A DNA stretch of 41,340 bases from Meiothermus hypogaeus (GCF_003574035.1 NZ_QWKY01000026.1:1-41340); one strand, 5' to 3'; counted from the first letter of the stretch, positions 7,782-18,921 are shown. A program made the numbers and translations. Notes: generated from the letters alone by a model not told the origin.

Positions 7782-9092
7782 ATGATTGAGCGCTACCAAA
7801 CCCCCGAGATGCAAGCCCTGTGGAGCGAGGCCCGCAAGTACCAGGTATGGGCCGAGGTGGAAATTCTGACCCTGGAAGCCTGGGAAGGGCTGGGGCAGGT
7901 GCCGCCCAAGACCGCCGAGCGCTTGCGCGACGCGCTACGCCAGAAATCGATTGATGCGGCTTTTGCCCGGCGCGTAGATGAAATTGAAGCCGAGACCCGC
8001 CACGATATTGTGGCCTTTACCCGCGCCCTGACCGAATGGACCGGCGACGCTGAAGTGGCCCGCTGGCTGCACCTGGGCCTGACCAGCACCGATGTGGTGG
8101 ACACCGCCCAAAACATCTTGCTCTCGGAGGCCCTGGGCCTGGTCGAGCAGGAACTGGCTCAGGTGCAGGAGGCCCTGAAGAGCTTGGCCATCCGGTACAA
8201 GCACCTGCCTGCGGTCGGGCGCACCCACGGCGTGCATGCCGAGCCCACCAGCTTTGGGTTGCGCTTTTTGGCGTTTTATGCGGCTTTGTTGCGGGATGGT
8301 GAACGTCTGCAGAAAGCCCGCGAAGGCATCCGGGTGGCCATGATTTCCGGTTCAGTGGGGAACTATGCCCATGTGGAGCCTGCCGTGGAGGCATGGGTGG
8401 CCCAGAAGCTGGGTTTTCAGATCGAGCCGGTTTCCACCCAGGTAGTGCCGCGGGACCGCCATGCCGAACTGATGGGGGCCCTGGCCATTCTGGGAGCCAA
8501 CATAGAGCGCATCGCGGTGGAGTTGCGCCATTTGCAGCGCACTGAGGTGCTGGAAGCCCAGGAGCCCTTTAGCTACAAGCAGACCGGTTCCTCCTCCATG
8601 CCGCACAAGAAAAACCCGGTGGCGCTGGAAAATATCTCGGGGCTGGCGCGGCTCTTGCGCAGCAACCTGCAGGCTGAACTCGAGAACGTGGCTCTCTGGC
8701 ATGAGCGCGACATCTCGCACAGCTCGGTGGAGCGGGTGATTCTGCCCGACTCCACCACCCTGGCCCACTACATGCTGCGCCGTCTCAAGCGGGTTTTGCA
8801 GGGGTTGGTGGTCTACGAGGCGCGCATTGCCCATAACCTGCACCTGACCCGAGGGCTGGTGTACTCCCAGCGGGTACTGGGGTTTTTGATCGAGTCCGGC
8901 CTGGATCGAACCACCGCCTACGAGATAGTGCAGCGCAACGCCCTGGAAAGCTGGGAAAAGGGGCAGGATTTTCGAGAACTGCTCGAGGCCGACCCGGCCT
9001 GCCCACTCAAGGGAGAGGCGTTGGCCCAGGCCTTCGACCCCAGCTATTTTTTGCGGCATGTGGATACCATCTACGCCCGTTTTGGGCTGTAG
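7782..9092 (+). CDS. purB: Adenylosuccinate lyase
   Basis: A 436-aa member of the fumarase/aspartase superfamily that splits SAICAR to AICAR plus fumarate and adenylosuccinate to AMP plus fumarate. The superfamily signature GSSSMPHKKNP is at about residues 267-277, and HLGLTSTDVVDTA and GRTHGVHAEPT (about 97-109 and 145-155) form the other conserved regions. A purine-rich AAGGGGG site lies about 10 nt upstream of the ATG. It is the first gene of the purine cluster, 82 bp before purC. Confidence 0.97.
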   Translation: MIERYQTPEMQALWSEARKYQVWAEVEILTLEAWEGLGQVPPKTAERLRDALRQKSIDAAFARRVDEIEAETRHDIVAFTRALTEWTGDAEVARWLHLGLTSTDVVDTAQNILLSEALGLVEQELAQVQEALKSLAIRYKHLPAVGRTHGVHAEPTSFGLRFLAFYAALLRDGERLQKAREGIRVAMISGSVGNYAHVEPAVEAWVAQKLGFQIEPVSTQVVPRDRHAELMGALAILGANIERIAVELRHLQRTEVLEAQEPFSYKQTGSSSMPHKKNPVALENISGLARLLRSNLQAELENVALWHERDISHSSVERVILPDSTTLAHYMLRRLKRVLQGLVVYEARIAHNLHLTRGLVYSQRVLGFLIESGLDRTTAYEIVQRNALESWEKGQDFRELLEADPACPLKGEALAQAFDPSYFLRHVDTIYARFGL

Positions 9093-9174
9093 AGGGGTAC
9101 TATAAAGAAAGACACCCGTTCAGACGACCAGGATTCGCCAGGATAAAGGGAGCGCCCAGACAAAAGAGGTTCAG

Positions 9175-9909
9175 ATGGAGAAACTGTACGAGGGGAAAGC
9201 CAAGGTTATCTATCCGGGCCCCGAGACGGGGGTGGTGCGGGTCTACTTCAAGGACGACGCCACCGCCTTTAACGGGCAGAAACGGGCCCAGATTGCCGGC
9301 AAGGGGGTGGTCAACAACCAGGTTTCGGCAGCTTTGTTCCGCTACCTGGAAGCGCACGGCATCCCCACCCACTTCATCCGCCAGCTTTCCGAGCGGGAGA
9401 TGCTGGTGAAGCAGGTGCAGATTGTGCCACTGGAGGTGATTGTGCGCAACCGCACCGCCGGAAGCTTTTCCCGGCGCTACGGGGTGGAGGAAGGCCGGGT
9501 CTTGCCCTATCCGCTGGTGGAGTTTTCCTACAAAAACGATGCCCTGGGCGACCCGCTGATCTACGACGACGCCGCGCTGGCCCTGGGCCTGGTGAACGGC
9601 AGCGAGCTGGCGCGCATCAAGGAGCTGGCTCTGAAAGTGAATGCCTTGCTAAAGGAGTATTTTGCCCAGCGCAACCTCGAGCTCATCGACTTCAAGCTGG
9701 AGTTTGGCCGCCTCCTGCACTCTGCGGCCCCTACCGACGAGCGCGGGGCTATTGTGCTGGCCGATGAAATCTCGCCCGATACCATGCGCCTGTGGGAGAT
9801 GGGCACTGGCGAAAAAATGGACAAAGACCGCTTCCGTCGCGACCTGGGCGGGGTGGAGGAAGCCTACCAAGAGGTGCTGCGGCGGGTACAGGCAGCGCCT
9901 TCGGCCTAA
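9175..9909 (+). CDS. purC: Phosphoribosylaminoimidazole-succinocarboxamide synthase
   Basis: A 244-aa ATP-grasp-like SAICAR synthetase that joins CAIR and aspartate. It begins [15 protein letters not shown], the conserved nucleotide-binding start, and has [15 protein letters not shown] (about 85-99) and [14 protein letters not shown] (about 196-209), the two family signatures. Length is normal (235-250 aa). AAGAGG lies about 6 nt before the ATG. purS follows 8 nt after its stop. Confidence 0.97.
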   Translation: MEKLYEGKAKVIYPGPETGVVRVYFKDDATAFNGQKRAQIAGKGVVNNQVSAALFRYLEAHGIPTHFIRQLSEREMLVKQVQIVPLEVIVRNRTAGSFSRRYGVEEGRVLPYPLVEFSYKNDALGDPLIYDDAALALGLVNGSELARIKELALKVNALLKEYFAQRNLELIDFKLEFGRLLHSAAPTDERGAIVLADEISPDTMRLWEMGTGEKMDKDRFRRDLGGVEEAYQEVLRRVQAAPSA

Positions 9910-9917
9910 AACATGTT

Positions 9918-10169
9918 ATGAAATACCATGTAACCCTTTTGATCGAGCTGAAAGACGGCATTCTGGACCCCCAGGGGCGGGCTGTAGAGAGCATTTTGCA
10001 GGGGCTGCAGTTCAAGGCCCAGAACGTGCGGGTGGGGCGGGTGCTGGAGATGGAAGTGGAGGCTGGCAGCGAGGCGGAAGCCTCTGCCGTGGCCCACAAC
10101 ATCGGCAAAGCCCTGGCCAACCCGGTGATGGAAGTGTTTGTGGTGGAGGCGGTTAAGGAGCTGGTATGA
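9918..10169 (+). CDS. purS: FGAM synthase subunit PurS
   Basis: An 83-aa small subunit of formylglycinamidine ribonucleotide synthase, which bridges PurQ and small-type PurL. It starts [20 protein letters not shown], with the typical PurS pattern of a short beta strand then KxGILDPQGxA and a central [10 protein letters not shown]. The ATG at 9918 is chosen over an upstream in-frame start inside purC because the conserved protein begins there. Its stop overlaps the purQ start (ATGA, 10166-10169). Confidence 0.95.
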   Translation: MKYHVTLLIELKDGILDPQGRAVESILQGLQFKAQNVRVGRVLEMEVEAGSEAEASAVAHNIGKALANPVMEVFVVEAVKELV

Positions 10170-10870
10170 AGGTAGCGGTTATTCAGTTTCCCGGCTCCAA
10201 CTGCGACCAGGATGCGGTCTGGGCGCTTCGGTTGGTGGGGCTTCAAGCCGAGCTGGTCTGGCACACCGAAAAGAGCCTCGAGGGTTTTCAAGCGGTGCTC
10301 CTACCGGGCGGTTTCTCGTATGGCGACTACCTGCGGGCCGGGGCTTTGGCCAAGTTTTCGCCGGTGATGGAGGAGGTGCGCCGGCTGGCCGAGCGAGGGT
10401 ACCCGGTAGTGGGCATCTGCAATGGCTTCCAGGTGCTCACCGAGGCCGGACTGCTGCCGGGGGCGCTTTTGGCCAACACCAACCTGCACTTTACCTGCAA
10501 GGACGTATTCCTGCGCGTCGAGCGCACCGACCTGCCCTTTACCAACGGCTACCAGCCAGGGCAGGTGCTCAAGATTCCCATTGCCCACGGCGAGGGGCGC
10601 TACTACGCCGACGCCCAGACGTTGGAGCGGCTCGAGCAAAACCGACAGGTGGTTTTCCGGTACGTTCCATCCCCTTCGTCCCCTGCGGAAGAGGGGGGTG
10701 GATTCAATCCCAATGGCTCGTTGAATGACATCGCTGGCATCGTCAACGAACGGGGCAATGTGCTGGGCATGATGCCCCACCCCGAACGAGCAGTGGAGGA
10801 TGCGCTGGGCTCTACCGACGGACGGCCCTTTTTTAGCAGCCTCAAGCGGGCCCTGGGGGTAGTGGCGTAG
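10166..10870 (+). CDS. purQ: FGAM synthase subunit PurQ (glutaminase)
   Basis: A 234-aa class I glutamine amidotransferase that supplies ammonia to PurL. The nucleophile is Cys85 in VVGICNGFQ, and the His/Glu partners lie in [11 protein letters not shown] near residues 200-205. It begins [16 protein letters not shown], diagnostic of PurQ. The start overlaps the purS stop by 4 nt. Residues around 170-180 ([11 protein letters not shown]) look like a low-complexity loop insertion compared with the 227-aa Bacillus protein. Confidence 0.97.
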   Translation: MKVAVIQFPGSNCDQDAVWALRLVGLQAELVWHTEKSLEGFQAVLLPGGFSYGDYLRAGALAKFSPVMEEVRRLAERGYPVVGICNGFQVLTEAGLLPGALLANTNLHFTCKDVFLRVERTDLPFTNGYQPGQVLKIPIAHGEGRYYADAQTLERLEQNRQVVFRYVPSPSSPAEEGGGFNPNGSLNDIAGIVNERGNVLGMMPHPERAVEDALGSTDGRPFFSSLKRALGVVA

Positions 10871-10895
10871 ACAAAAGTTACATGGAGGTAGCCGT

Positions 10896-11645
10896 ATGAC
10901 CATCCAAGCAATCACCTTCGACTTCTGGGGTACCCTCTTTACCGAAGGGCCGGAATATGCCGGACACATCAAGAACCTGCGCAACGAAATCCTACTGGAT
11001 GCGGCCTCCGAAGCGGGTGTTCCCGCCGAACCGGATGCCGTGATGGCCGCATGGCGGCAGGCCGCCCTCGACTTCGACGCCGCCTGGATGGCCGAGCAGG
11101 TCATGACCCCCTTCGACCGGGTGGCCCGCATTTTTGGCTACCTGGGTCTGCCTTACGACGAAGGCCACATCGCCCTTACTACCCAGCGCATTGTGGAGGC
11201 GGCCCTGGAGGGTACCCTCGTTCCTTTACCGGGGGTGCTGGAAGCTTTGCCACAGCTGGCCCGGCGCTACAGGCTGGGCATCGTCTCCGATACCGGCGTC
11301 TCGACCGGGCGTATCCTGCGTGAGCAGCTCAAGCGGTACAAGCTCCACGACCTTTTTAGTGGTTTTTCCTTCTCCGACGAGACCGGGGTGGTCAAGCCCA
11401 AACCACAGGCTTTCCTCACAGCCCTCGACGAAATGGGGGTCAAACCGCAAGAAGCTCTGCACATCGGCGATATTCCCCGAACCGACATTGGGGGTGCTTT
11501 CCAGACCGGCTACCCTTACGCCGTGCTCTACACCGGGCACGCCCACCGCAACGGGCAGCCCGAGCCCACCGCCCGCGTGGGCAACCACTTAGAGCTTATT
11601 CCCCTCCTCAAGGAAGTAATCGGGCATCCACCGAGGGTTATGTAA
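10896..11645 (+). CDS. HAD-superfamily hydrolase inside the purine operon
   Basis: A 249-aa HAD hydrolase of subclass IA. Motif I is FDFWGTLF with nucleophile Asp9 and Trp at +2, motif II is IVSDTGVS (about 129), motif III the Lys in VVKPKP (about 167) and motif IV HIGDIPRTD (about 189). Residues 20-100 form the cap. It has an AUG with GGAGG 8-12 nt upstream and its TAA overlaps the purL ATG (TAATG), so it is translated in the purine operon. A nucleotide or phosphosugar phosphatase role is inferred from context; the substrate is unknown. Confidence 0.88.
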   Translation: MTIQAITFDFWGTLFTEGPEYAGHIKNLRNEILLDAASEAGVPAEPDAVMAAWRQAALDFDAAWMAEQVMTPFDRVARIFGYLGLPYDEGHIALTTQRIVEAALEGTLVPLPGVLEALPQLARRYRLGIVSDTGVSTGRILREQLKRYKLHDLFSGFSFSDETGVVKPKPQAFLTALDEMGVKPQEALHIGDIPRTDIGGAFQTGYPYAVLYTGHAHRNGQPEPTARVGNHLELIPLLKEVIGHPPRVM

Positions 11646-13851
11646 TGGAAGGAACCTTGCCCCCCCTTCTTCAGGAAACCGGCATCCCCCTGCATGAATA
11701 CCAGGAGATTGTGCGGCTTCTGGGCCGTGAACCAGGCCGCCTCGAGCTCTACTTGTTCAAGGTAATGTGGAGCGAACACTGCTCCTACAAGAACTCCCGC
11801 CCCTTGCTCAAGTTGTTGCCCAAGGAAGGACCTGCGGTGCTTCAGGGCCCCGGTGAGAACGCGGGGGTGGTGGAGATTGGCGAGGGTTGGGCAGTGGCTT
11901 TCAAAATCGAGAGCCACAACCACCCTTCGGCGGTCGAACCGGTGCAGGGAGCGGCCACAGGGGTGGGGGGTATCATCCGCGACATCGTGGCCATGGGGGC
12001 CCGGCCCATTGCACTTCTGAACTCGCTGCGCTTTGGCAAACTGGAAGGCCCCGAAGGTGACCGTACCCGCTATCTGGTGCGGGGGGTGGTGGAGGGCATC
12101 GCCCACTACGGCAACGCCATTGGGATACCCACGGTGGGGGGCGAGGTTTACTTCCACCCCGACTACCAGGAGAACCCCCTGGTAAACGCCATGTGCCTGG
12201 GGCTTCTGCGGGTGGAGGAGCTCAAGAAGAGCCGGGCCTCTCTGGGCCGCCCAGTCTACTATGTGGGCTCCAAAACCGGGCGCGACGGGATTGGGGGGGC
12301 GGCTTTTGCCTCGGAGGAACTCTCGGAAGAAAACGAGTCCAAGCGGCCCAGCGTGCAGGTAGGCGACCCCTTCATGGGCAAGCTGACCCTGGAAGTAACG
12401 CTGGAGGCCATCCGGCGGGATCTGGTGGAAGGTGTACAGGACATGGGGGCCGCCGGCCTCACCTCTTCCCTCTCGGAGCTGGCCCACAAGTCGGGGCTGG
12501 GCATTGAGCTTAACCTCGACCTGGTGCCCAAGCGCGAGGCCGGGATGAACCCCCTCGAGCTAATGCTCTCGGAGTCGCAGGAGCGCATGGTGCTGGTACC
12601 GCGTCCGGGCAAGGAAAAAGAGCTGGAAGCCCTGGCCGCACATTATGGCCTGGATGCCGTCCCGGTGGCCCATACCATCGCCCCACCGGTGTTTCGGGTG
12701 CTCCACCAGGGCCAGGTGGTGGCCGAGGTGCCCACCTTTGCCCTGGCCGACTGCCCCACCTATACCCGCGAGGGCCAGGAGGAGCCCGGCCTGGCCCGGC
12801 TCAGGGAGGCCGACCTGAGCGCCTTGCCGATACCTTCCGACCTGCAGGGGATACTTCTTCGGCTTCTAGCCTCGCCCAACCTGTGCAGCCGGGCCCCCAT
12901 CTTTGAGCGCTACGACCACCAGGTAGGCACCAACACCGTGCTGGTGCCCGGAAAGGGCGATGCAGCCATCCTGCGCATCAAGGGCACTCGGCGGGGCCTG
13001 GCGGTCAAGGTGGACGCCAACCCCCGCTACAGCAAGCTCTCGCCCCGCCTGGGGGCCATGCACGCCCTGGCCGAAGCAGCCCGCAACGTGAGTGTGGTGG
13101 GCGGTAAACCGCTCGCCTATACCGATGGCCTCAACTGCGGCAACCCGGAAACGCCCCAGGGCTACTTTGAACTCTCCGAGACCATCGCGGGCCTGGCGGA
13201 AGCCTCGGCAGCGCTGGGCCTGCCGGTGGTCTCGGGCAATGTTTCGCTCTACAACGAAGGCCCCAACTACCGGATTCCGCCCACCCCCATGGTGGGGGTG
13301 GTAGGGCTTTTGGAGGAGGTGGAGCGCCGGGCCGAACTGGGTTTACGGAAAGCGGGCGAGTTTGTGGTGCTGATTGGCAGCCCGGAAGGACACCTGGGTG
13401 CTTCCGAGTACCTCTGGGTGGTGCATGGCCAGGAAGCCGGAAGCCCGCCGCCCCTCGACCTGACCATGGAGGCCCAGGCCCAGGCCGCCATCCGCAACCT
13501 GATCGAGCGGGGCTGGGTACATACCGCCCACGACGTAGCCGAAGGGGGGCTGGCGGTGGCGCTGGCCGAGATGTGCTTGCCCTACGGCCTGGGGGCCACC
13601 CTCGAGCTGCGTAGCCATGCCCGGCCCGATGCCTTGCTCTACGGCGAGGCACCCGGCCGTATCCTCTTCAGCGTTGACCAGGCCCACCTGCAACAGGCGG
13701 TAAAAGTGCTCGAAGCCTACGGTCTTCCGCACAGCGTTCTGGGCCAGGTGGGTGGCGATCACCTCACCCTCCTGCTGCCCAAAGAGCAGATTACGTGGCC
13801 CGTGGAGGCCCTGCGTCGAGCCTGGGAGCAGCCGCTCAGGGAGGTGCTACC

Positions 13852-13855
<4 letters not shown>
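11645..13855 (+). CDS. purL: FGAM synthase subunit PurL (small type)
   Basis: A 736-aa synthetase subunit that uses ATP and ammonia to convert FGAR to FGAM. It is the small PurL type that needs PurS and PurQ, both encoded just upstream. Conserved segments include MWSEHCSYKNSRPLLK (about 40-55), FKIESHNHPSA (about 83-93) and the second AIRS-like half with NVSLYNEG (about 533) and HDVAEGGLAVALAEM (about 629). Length fits Bacillus PurL (742 aa). Its ATG overlaps the HAD stop and its TGA overlaps the purF GTG. Confidence 0.97.
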
Positions 13856-15354
<1,499 letters not shown>

Positions 15355-15498
15355 GGTACGGGGCAATTCATAGTGCTATACAAGGGTCTCGTCTTATGCT
15401 CGAGACCGAAGGTGCGAGCGTGCCTTAACGCGCAAGGCGGCTTGGGATTTGAGCTCGGAGGATGAGTGCTGGCTCGAGCAAGCCTGAGCCGCTTCTGC

Positions 15499-15511
15499 TA
15501 TTCTATCCTGC
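15499..15511 (+). promoter_or_regulatory. -10 box for leaderless trpS
   Basis: TATTCT at 15499-15504 lies 7 nt before the GTG start of trpS, so transcription would begin at or next to the start codon. No good -35 box is seen. Confidence 0.5.
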
Positions 15512-16552
15512 GTGAAGCGCGTTTTTTCCGGCTTTCAGCCCACCGGCGACTTACACATCGGCAACTACCTGGGCGCTATGGTGAACTACATTGCCCTTGG
15601 GGAAAAGCTGGGGCAGAACGCCATCTACTGCATTGTGGACTATCACGCCCCCACCAACCCCGCCGCCTACGACAAAGACCTGCTGGCCCGGCGTACCTTC
15701 GATGCGGCCCTGGTGAACATGGCAGCGGGTCTCGATCCCAACAAGGTCATTCTGTTCGTGCAGTCGCACGTGCCCGAGCACACCGAGCTGGCCTGGATTT
15801 TCACCACCCAAACCCCCTACGGCGACCTGACCCGCATGACCCAGTTCAAAGACAAAGCCGCCAAGCTCGAGTCGGTTCCCGCAGGACTGCTCATGTACCC
15901 GGTGCTGATGGCCGCCGACATTCTGATCTACAAAGCCGACACCGTGCCAGTCGGCGACGACCAGACCCAGCACCTGGAACTCACCCGCGAAATTGCCCGG
16001 CGCTGGAACCAGGAATACGGGGAAACCTTCCCCGAACCCAACATTTACCTGAACCCCAACGCGCCCCGCGTTCCCGGCATAGACGGCAAAGCCAAAATGT
16101 CTAAAAGCGTAGGCAACACCATCGGGATACTCGAGGACGAGGAAAGCATCTGGGCCAAGATTCGCACCATGCCCGACGATCCGGCCCGCATCCGCCTCTC
16201 CGACCCCGGCGACCCCGAAAGAAGCGTGGTGTTCAAGTTCTTGCAGTATTTCGCTCCGCCCGAGCTGGTTCAGGTGCTCAAAGAGGAGTACCGCCGCCGG
16301 GGCATCGGTACGCTGGTGGTCAAACAGCTTTTGATGCAGGAGATGATGAAAACCCTGCGGCCCATCCGCGAACGGGCGGCCGAGCTTCGAGCCAACCCCG
16401 ATCTGGTGCTGGACGCCCTCGAGGACGGTGCCGCCAAAGCCCGCCGCATCGCCCAGGCCACCATGGAAGAGGTGCGGGAAAAGTTTGGCCTGCTCAGGGC
16501 CAGGGGCCATGGGACAGGACTCCGGCAACAGGGAAAGGTCCTTGCCAAATAA
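15512..16552 (+). CDS. trpS: Tryptophanyl-tRNA synthetase
   Basis: A 346-aa class I synthetase that charges tRNA-Trp. It has the HIGH-type motif in PTGDLHIGNYLG (about residues 10-21) and KMSKS at 195-199. It starts with GTG (MKRVFSGFQPTG); no ribosome-binding site precedes it, but a -10 box lies 7 nt upstream, consistent with a leaderless mRNA. The last about 18 residues (RARGHGTGLRQQGKVLAK) extend past the usual C-terminus. scpA follows 9 nt later and is probably co-transcribed. Confidence 0.96.
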   Translation: MKRVFSGFQPTGDLHIGNYLGAMVNYIALGEKLGQNAIYCIVDYHAPTNPAAYDKDLLARRTFDAALVNMAAGLDPNKVILFVQSHVPEHTELAWIFTTQTPYGDLTRMTQFKDKAAKLESVPAGLLMYPVLMAADILIYKADTVPVGDDQTQHLELTREIARRWNQEYGETFPEPNIYLNPNAPRVPGIDGKAKMSKSVGNTIGILEDEESIWAKIRTMPDDPARIRLSDPGDPERSVVFKFLQYFAPPELVQVLKEEYRRRGIGTLVVKQLLMQEMMKTLRPIRERAAELRANPDLVLDALEDGAAKARRIAQATMEEVREKFGLLRARGHGTGLRQQGKVLAK

Positions 16553-16561
16553 TTAACGACC

Positions 16562-17236
16562 GTGATCACGCTCACCTTCGATGGCTTTAGCGGAACGCCC
16601 AGAGAGCTTTCCGAGCAGGTACGCAAGGGCAAAATTGCCGCCAAAGACCTGCCCGTACTGGCCCTGACCGACCAGGCCTTAGCCCAGGTGCAGGCCCTGG
16701 GGCTTTCCGAGCGAAGTGAGCTACTACCCCTTCTGGCCGAGCTTCTACTCTTCAAGCTAAGAGCTTTTGCCAAACGTCCGCAGGTTGTTTTGGCCGAGGA
16801 CGAAGAACCGCAGGAGGAAAGCGCCCCGGCTTTCTTAGAGACCCTGTTGGCCCTGGAAGAAGCAATCGCCTTCCTCGAGCAGCGCTCGCGGGAACGGGCT
16901 CGTGTCCTGGCAGTGCCCCCCTCTCCCCTACCCAAAGACCGTCGCCTACGGCCCATGCCGCTACAAATGCTGGTCCGGGCGGTAGAGCCCTTCGCCCGGC
17001 GAGCCGAACTTCAGCTCGAGCGCGAGACCTTTGGCCTGCGCGAAGCCTGGGAACGCATCAAGGGCTTTTTGTGGGGGGTTCGTCGGGCTTTGTTTGCCGG
17101 TTTGCCTTTTCGCACCTGGGGCGAACAAACCGTGGCTTTTGCTTCGCTTCTGGAGGCCAAAAAGCAAGGTGAGGTGGAGCTATTGCAAGAACAAAACTTC
17201 GGGGCGCTCGAGGTCGAGCTCAAAAGCAACAAATAG
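16562..17236 (+). CDS. scpA: Segregation and condensation protein A
   Basis: A 224-aa kleisin that links SMC heads in the bacterial condensin complex. The N-terminal helical part begins ITLTFDGFSGTPRELSEQVRKG (residues 2-23), and the C-terminal winged helix carries FASLLEAKKQGEVELLQEQNFG (about 192-213), which matches the family end. It starts with GTG at 16562, 9 nt after trpS. Usual partner scpB is not within the window. A GACTC/GAGTC hairpin with inner CTGC/GCAG lies downstream at about 17300-17328. Confidence 0.88.
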   Translation: MITLTFDGFSGTPRELSEQVRKGKIAAKDLPVLALTDQALAQVQALGLSERSELLPLLAELLLFKLRAFAKRPQVVLAEDEEPQEESAPAFLETLLALEEAIAFLEQRSRERARVLAVPPSPLPKDRRLRPMPLQMLVRAVEPFARRAELQLERETFGLREAWERIKGFLWGVRRALFAGLPFRTWGEQTVAFASLLEAKKQGEVELLQEQNFGALEVELKSNK

Positions 17237-17368
17237 GTCGCGCACCCAGTTACCGCCAGTTTTCAAGTTTAGCAAATAGCCGAAGGCTAAAAGCTTCAAA
17301 GACTCAACCCTGCTAATGCAGAGAGTCAGGAATCGGATTCAGATGATCCCTGTACCGTAAAACCTTTT

Positions 17369-17642
17369 ATACCGGATTCAAAAAGACAGTTCAAAAACCA
17401 AAAAAAATCATAGGTTGTCTTTCTGAATCGTAGAGCACACCCCTCCCTTGAGTACCGGCGCTAGCCGGGGGCCGATGGCCCTTCACTGTCGGTCGGCGAA
17501 GAAAGCGTCTCCCTTCCAAGGGGCGGTATCGCCCTCCGCTACGCGGATAACTTCCAAGGGGCGGTATCGCCCTCCGCTACGCGGATAACTTCGGCCCTGT
17601 TGATTCGTTACCGAACGGTAACGAATCAACCGAATCTGGTAT
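17369..17642 (+). repeat. Hairpin-rich dispersed repeat, copy 1
   Basis: A 274-bp element bounded by ATACCGGATTC and GAATCTGGTAT (11-bp inverted ends, one mismatch). A left hairpin pairs GGATTCAAAAAGACAG with an imperfect inverted copy about 25 nt on. The middle has CCGGC/GCCGG and GGGCC/GGCCC stems, then two exact 38-bp tandem units (17513-17550, 17551-17588), each with GGCG/CGCC and CCGC/GCGG stems. The right hairpin (17599-17612 with 17617-17630) is a perfect 14-bp stem. It fills the space between the converging scpA and minE. No ORF is carried. Confidence 0.93.
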
Positions 17643-17686
17643 TAGAGAACACCTTCAGCTTCAGGCTTTTGGCTTTCCGCTAAAGC

Positions 17687-17923
17687 TTACTTCGGAATGG
17701 GCACATCGGCCTGGAGCTTCATTTTGTCGTCGATGGTTTCGACATGGATGGAAAGGTTTTCTTCATCGGGGAAGTAGCGCTTCAGCACCGCCAACAAGTC
17801 CTGCTTGAGCTGCTCCACCATGCCCGGGCTCAGGTGGGCCCGGTCGTAGGCCAGCACCACCTTGAGCCGGTCTTTCAGGGTATCCTTGCTGCTTTTCGCA
17901 CCAAAAGGCCACCAGCCCATCAT
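17687..17923 (-). CDS. minE: Cell division topological specificity factor MinE
   Basis: A 78-aa MinE that stimulates MinD ATPase and drives Min positioning of the division site. The N-terminal part (KDRLKVVLAYDRAHLSPG, about residues 17-34) contains the anti-MinCD helix/strand, and the rest (LKQDLLAVLKRYF...SIHVETIDDKMKLQADVPI) is the topological specificity domain. Its ATG overlaps the minD stop (ATGA). Two ATGs occur in a row; either can start it. Confidence 0.95.
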   Translation of the reverse strand: MMGWWPFGAKSSKDTLKDRLKVVLAYDRAHLSPGMVEQLKQDLLAVLKRYFPDEENLSIHVETIDDKMKLQADVPIPK

Positions 17924-18723
17924 CTACCCCCAAACAGGCGGCGCAGCGTGCCCAGAAAGCCCGGTGAATCGTTCAGGGGTGCAAAAGGTACGTCCTCGCC
18001 CCGCACCCGCTGGGCTATCTCTAAAAAGGCCTTACCCGCGGCCGTACCGTTCTTGAGCACCAGCGGCTCGCCCTGGTTGGACGAAACCAGGACGCTTTCG
18101 TCTTCGGGCACAATCCCGATGGGCTTAACCCCCAGGATTTCCACCACATCTTCTACCGAGAGCATGTCGCCGCGCTGCACCATCTTGGGGCGCAAGCGGT
18201 TGATCACCAGGAAGTTCTCGCGGATTTCGCGGGCTTCCAGCATCCCGATGATGCGGTCGGCATCGCGCACGCTCGAGACCTCCGGGTTCACCACGACCAG
18301 GGCCCCTTCCGCAGGCGTAGCCGCCGTCTGGAAGCCCTTCTCGATGCCAGCCGGCGAGTCGATGAGCACCCGATCGAAGCCCTCCTCTTCCAGCAAGGCC
18401 CGCACAATCTGGCGGAACTTCTCAGGGTCGAGCGATTCCTTGTCCTTGGTCTGCGAGGCCGCTAGCAAGGCCAGCCCCTCGATGCGCTTGTCGCGGATCA
18501 GGGCCTGGCGCAGCTTGCAGCGCCCCTCGATTACGTCAATCAGGTCGTAAACGACCCGGCCTTCCAACCCCATCACCACATCCAGGTTGCGCAGCCCCAC
18601 GTCCACGTCCACTACCACTATCTTCTCGCCCAACCTAGCTAATGCCGCTCCCACATTTGCTGTAGTGGTGGTCTTCCCTACCCCACCTTTTCCCGAGGTC
18701 ACCACAATTGCACGAGCATTCAC
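17920..18723 (-). CDS. minD: Septum site-determining ATPase MinD
   Basis: A 267-aa ParA/MinD ATPase. The deviant Walker A motif is at residues 11-18 (GKGGVGKT), VVVDVDVGLRNLD (about 37-49) is switch-I-like, and VLIDSPAGIE (about 119) is Walker B. The C-terminal FLGTLRRLFGG is the amphipathic membrane-targeting helix. It forms an operon with minE (4-nt overlap). No minC is next to it, although minC often precedes minD; it must lie elsewhere if present. Promoter at 18780-18809. Confidence 0.96.
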   Translation of the reverse strand: MNARAIVVTSGKGGVGKTTTTANVGAALARLGEKIVVVDVDVGLRNLDVVMGLEGRVVYDLIDVIEGRCKLRQALIRDKRIEGLALLAASQTKDKESLDPEKFRQIVRALLEEEGFDRVLIDSPAGIEKGFQTAATPAEGALVVVNPEVSSVRDADRIIGMLEAREIRENFLVINRLRPKMVQRGDMLSVEDVVEILGVKPIGIVPEDESVLVSSNQGEPLVLKNGTAAGKAFLEIAQRVRGEDVPFAPLNDSPGFLGTLRRLFGGR

Positions 18724-18779
18724 GCTAAATCCTCCAGGGTTTCAAGCCAGACAGGCTTGGACTGCTAAAAGCTGGCTCT

Positions 18780-18809
18780 AGTATACGAGCAAGCTGGGAA
18801 GTGTGTCAG
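18780..18809 (-). promoter_or_regulatory. Promoter of minD-minE
   Basis: On the minus strand CTGACA (18809-18804) and TATACT (18785-18780) are separated by 18 bp, giving a leader of about 50 nt with GGAGG near the minD ATG. Confidence 0.65.
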
Positions 18810-18921
18810 GCTTTGGTCAACGGCTTAGAACCGCTTTGGACCAGGGTTCAGGTACGAAATGCCCTATCCAGCCACCTCGAAAAGCTGGATAGTGGGGGCT
18901 GAATGCATCTTTGCAAAGCGT

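Noticed and set aside
17513-17588. Possible CRISPR array from the 38-bp repeats
   Set aside because: Only two units, directly abutting with no spacers, and the same pair is found in all complete element copies; no cas genes in the window.
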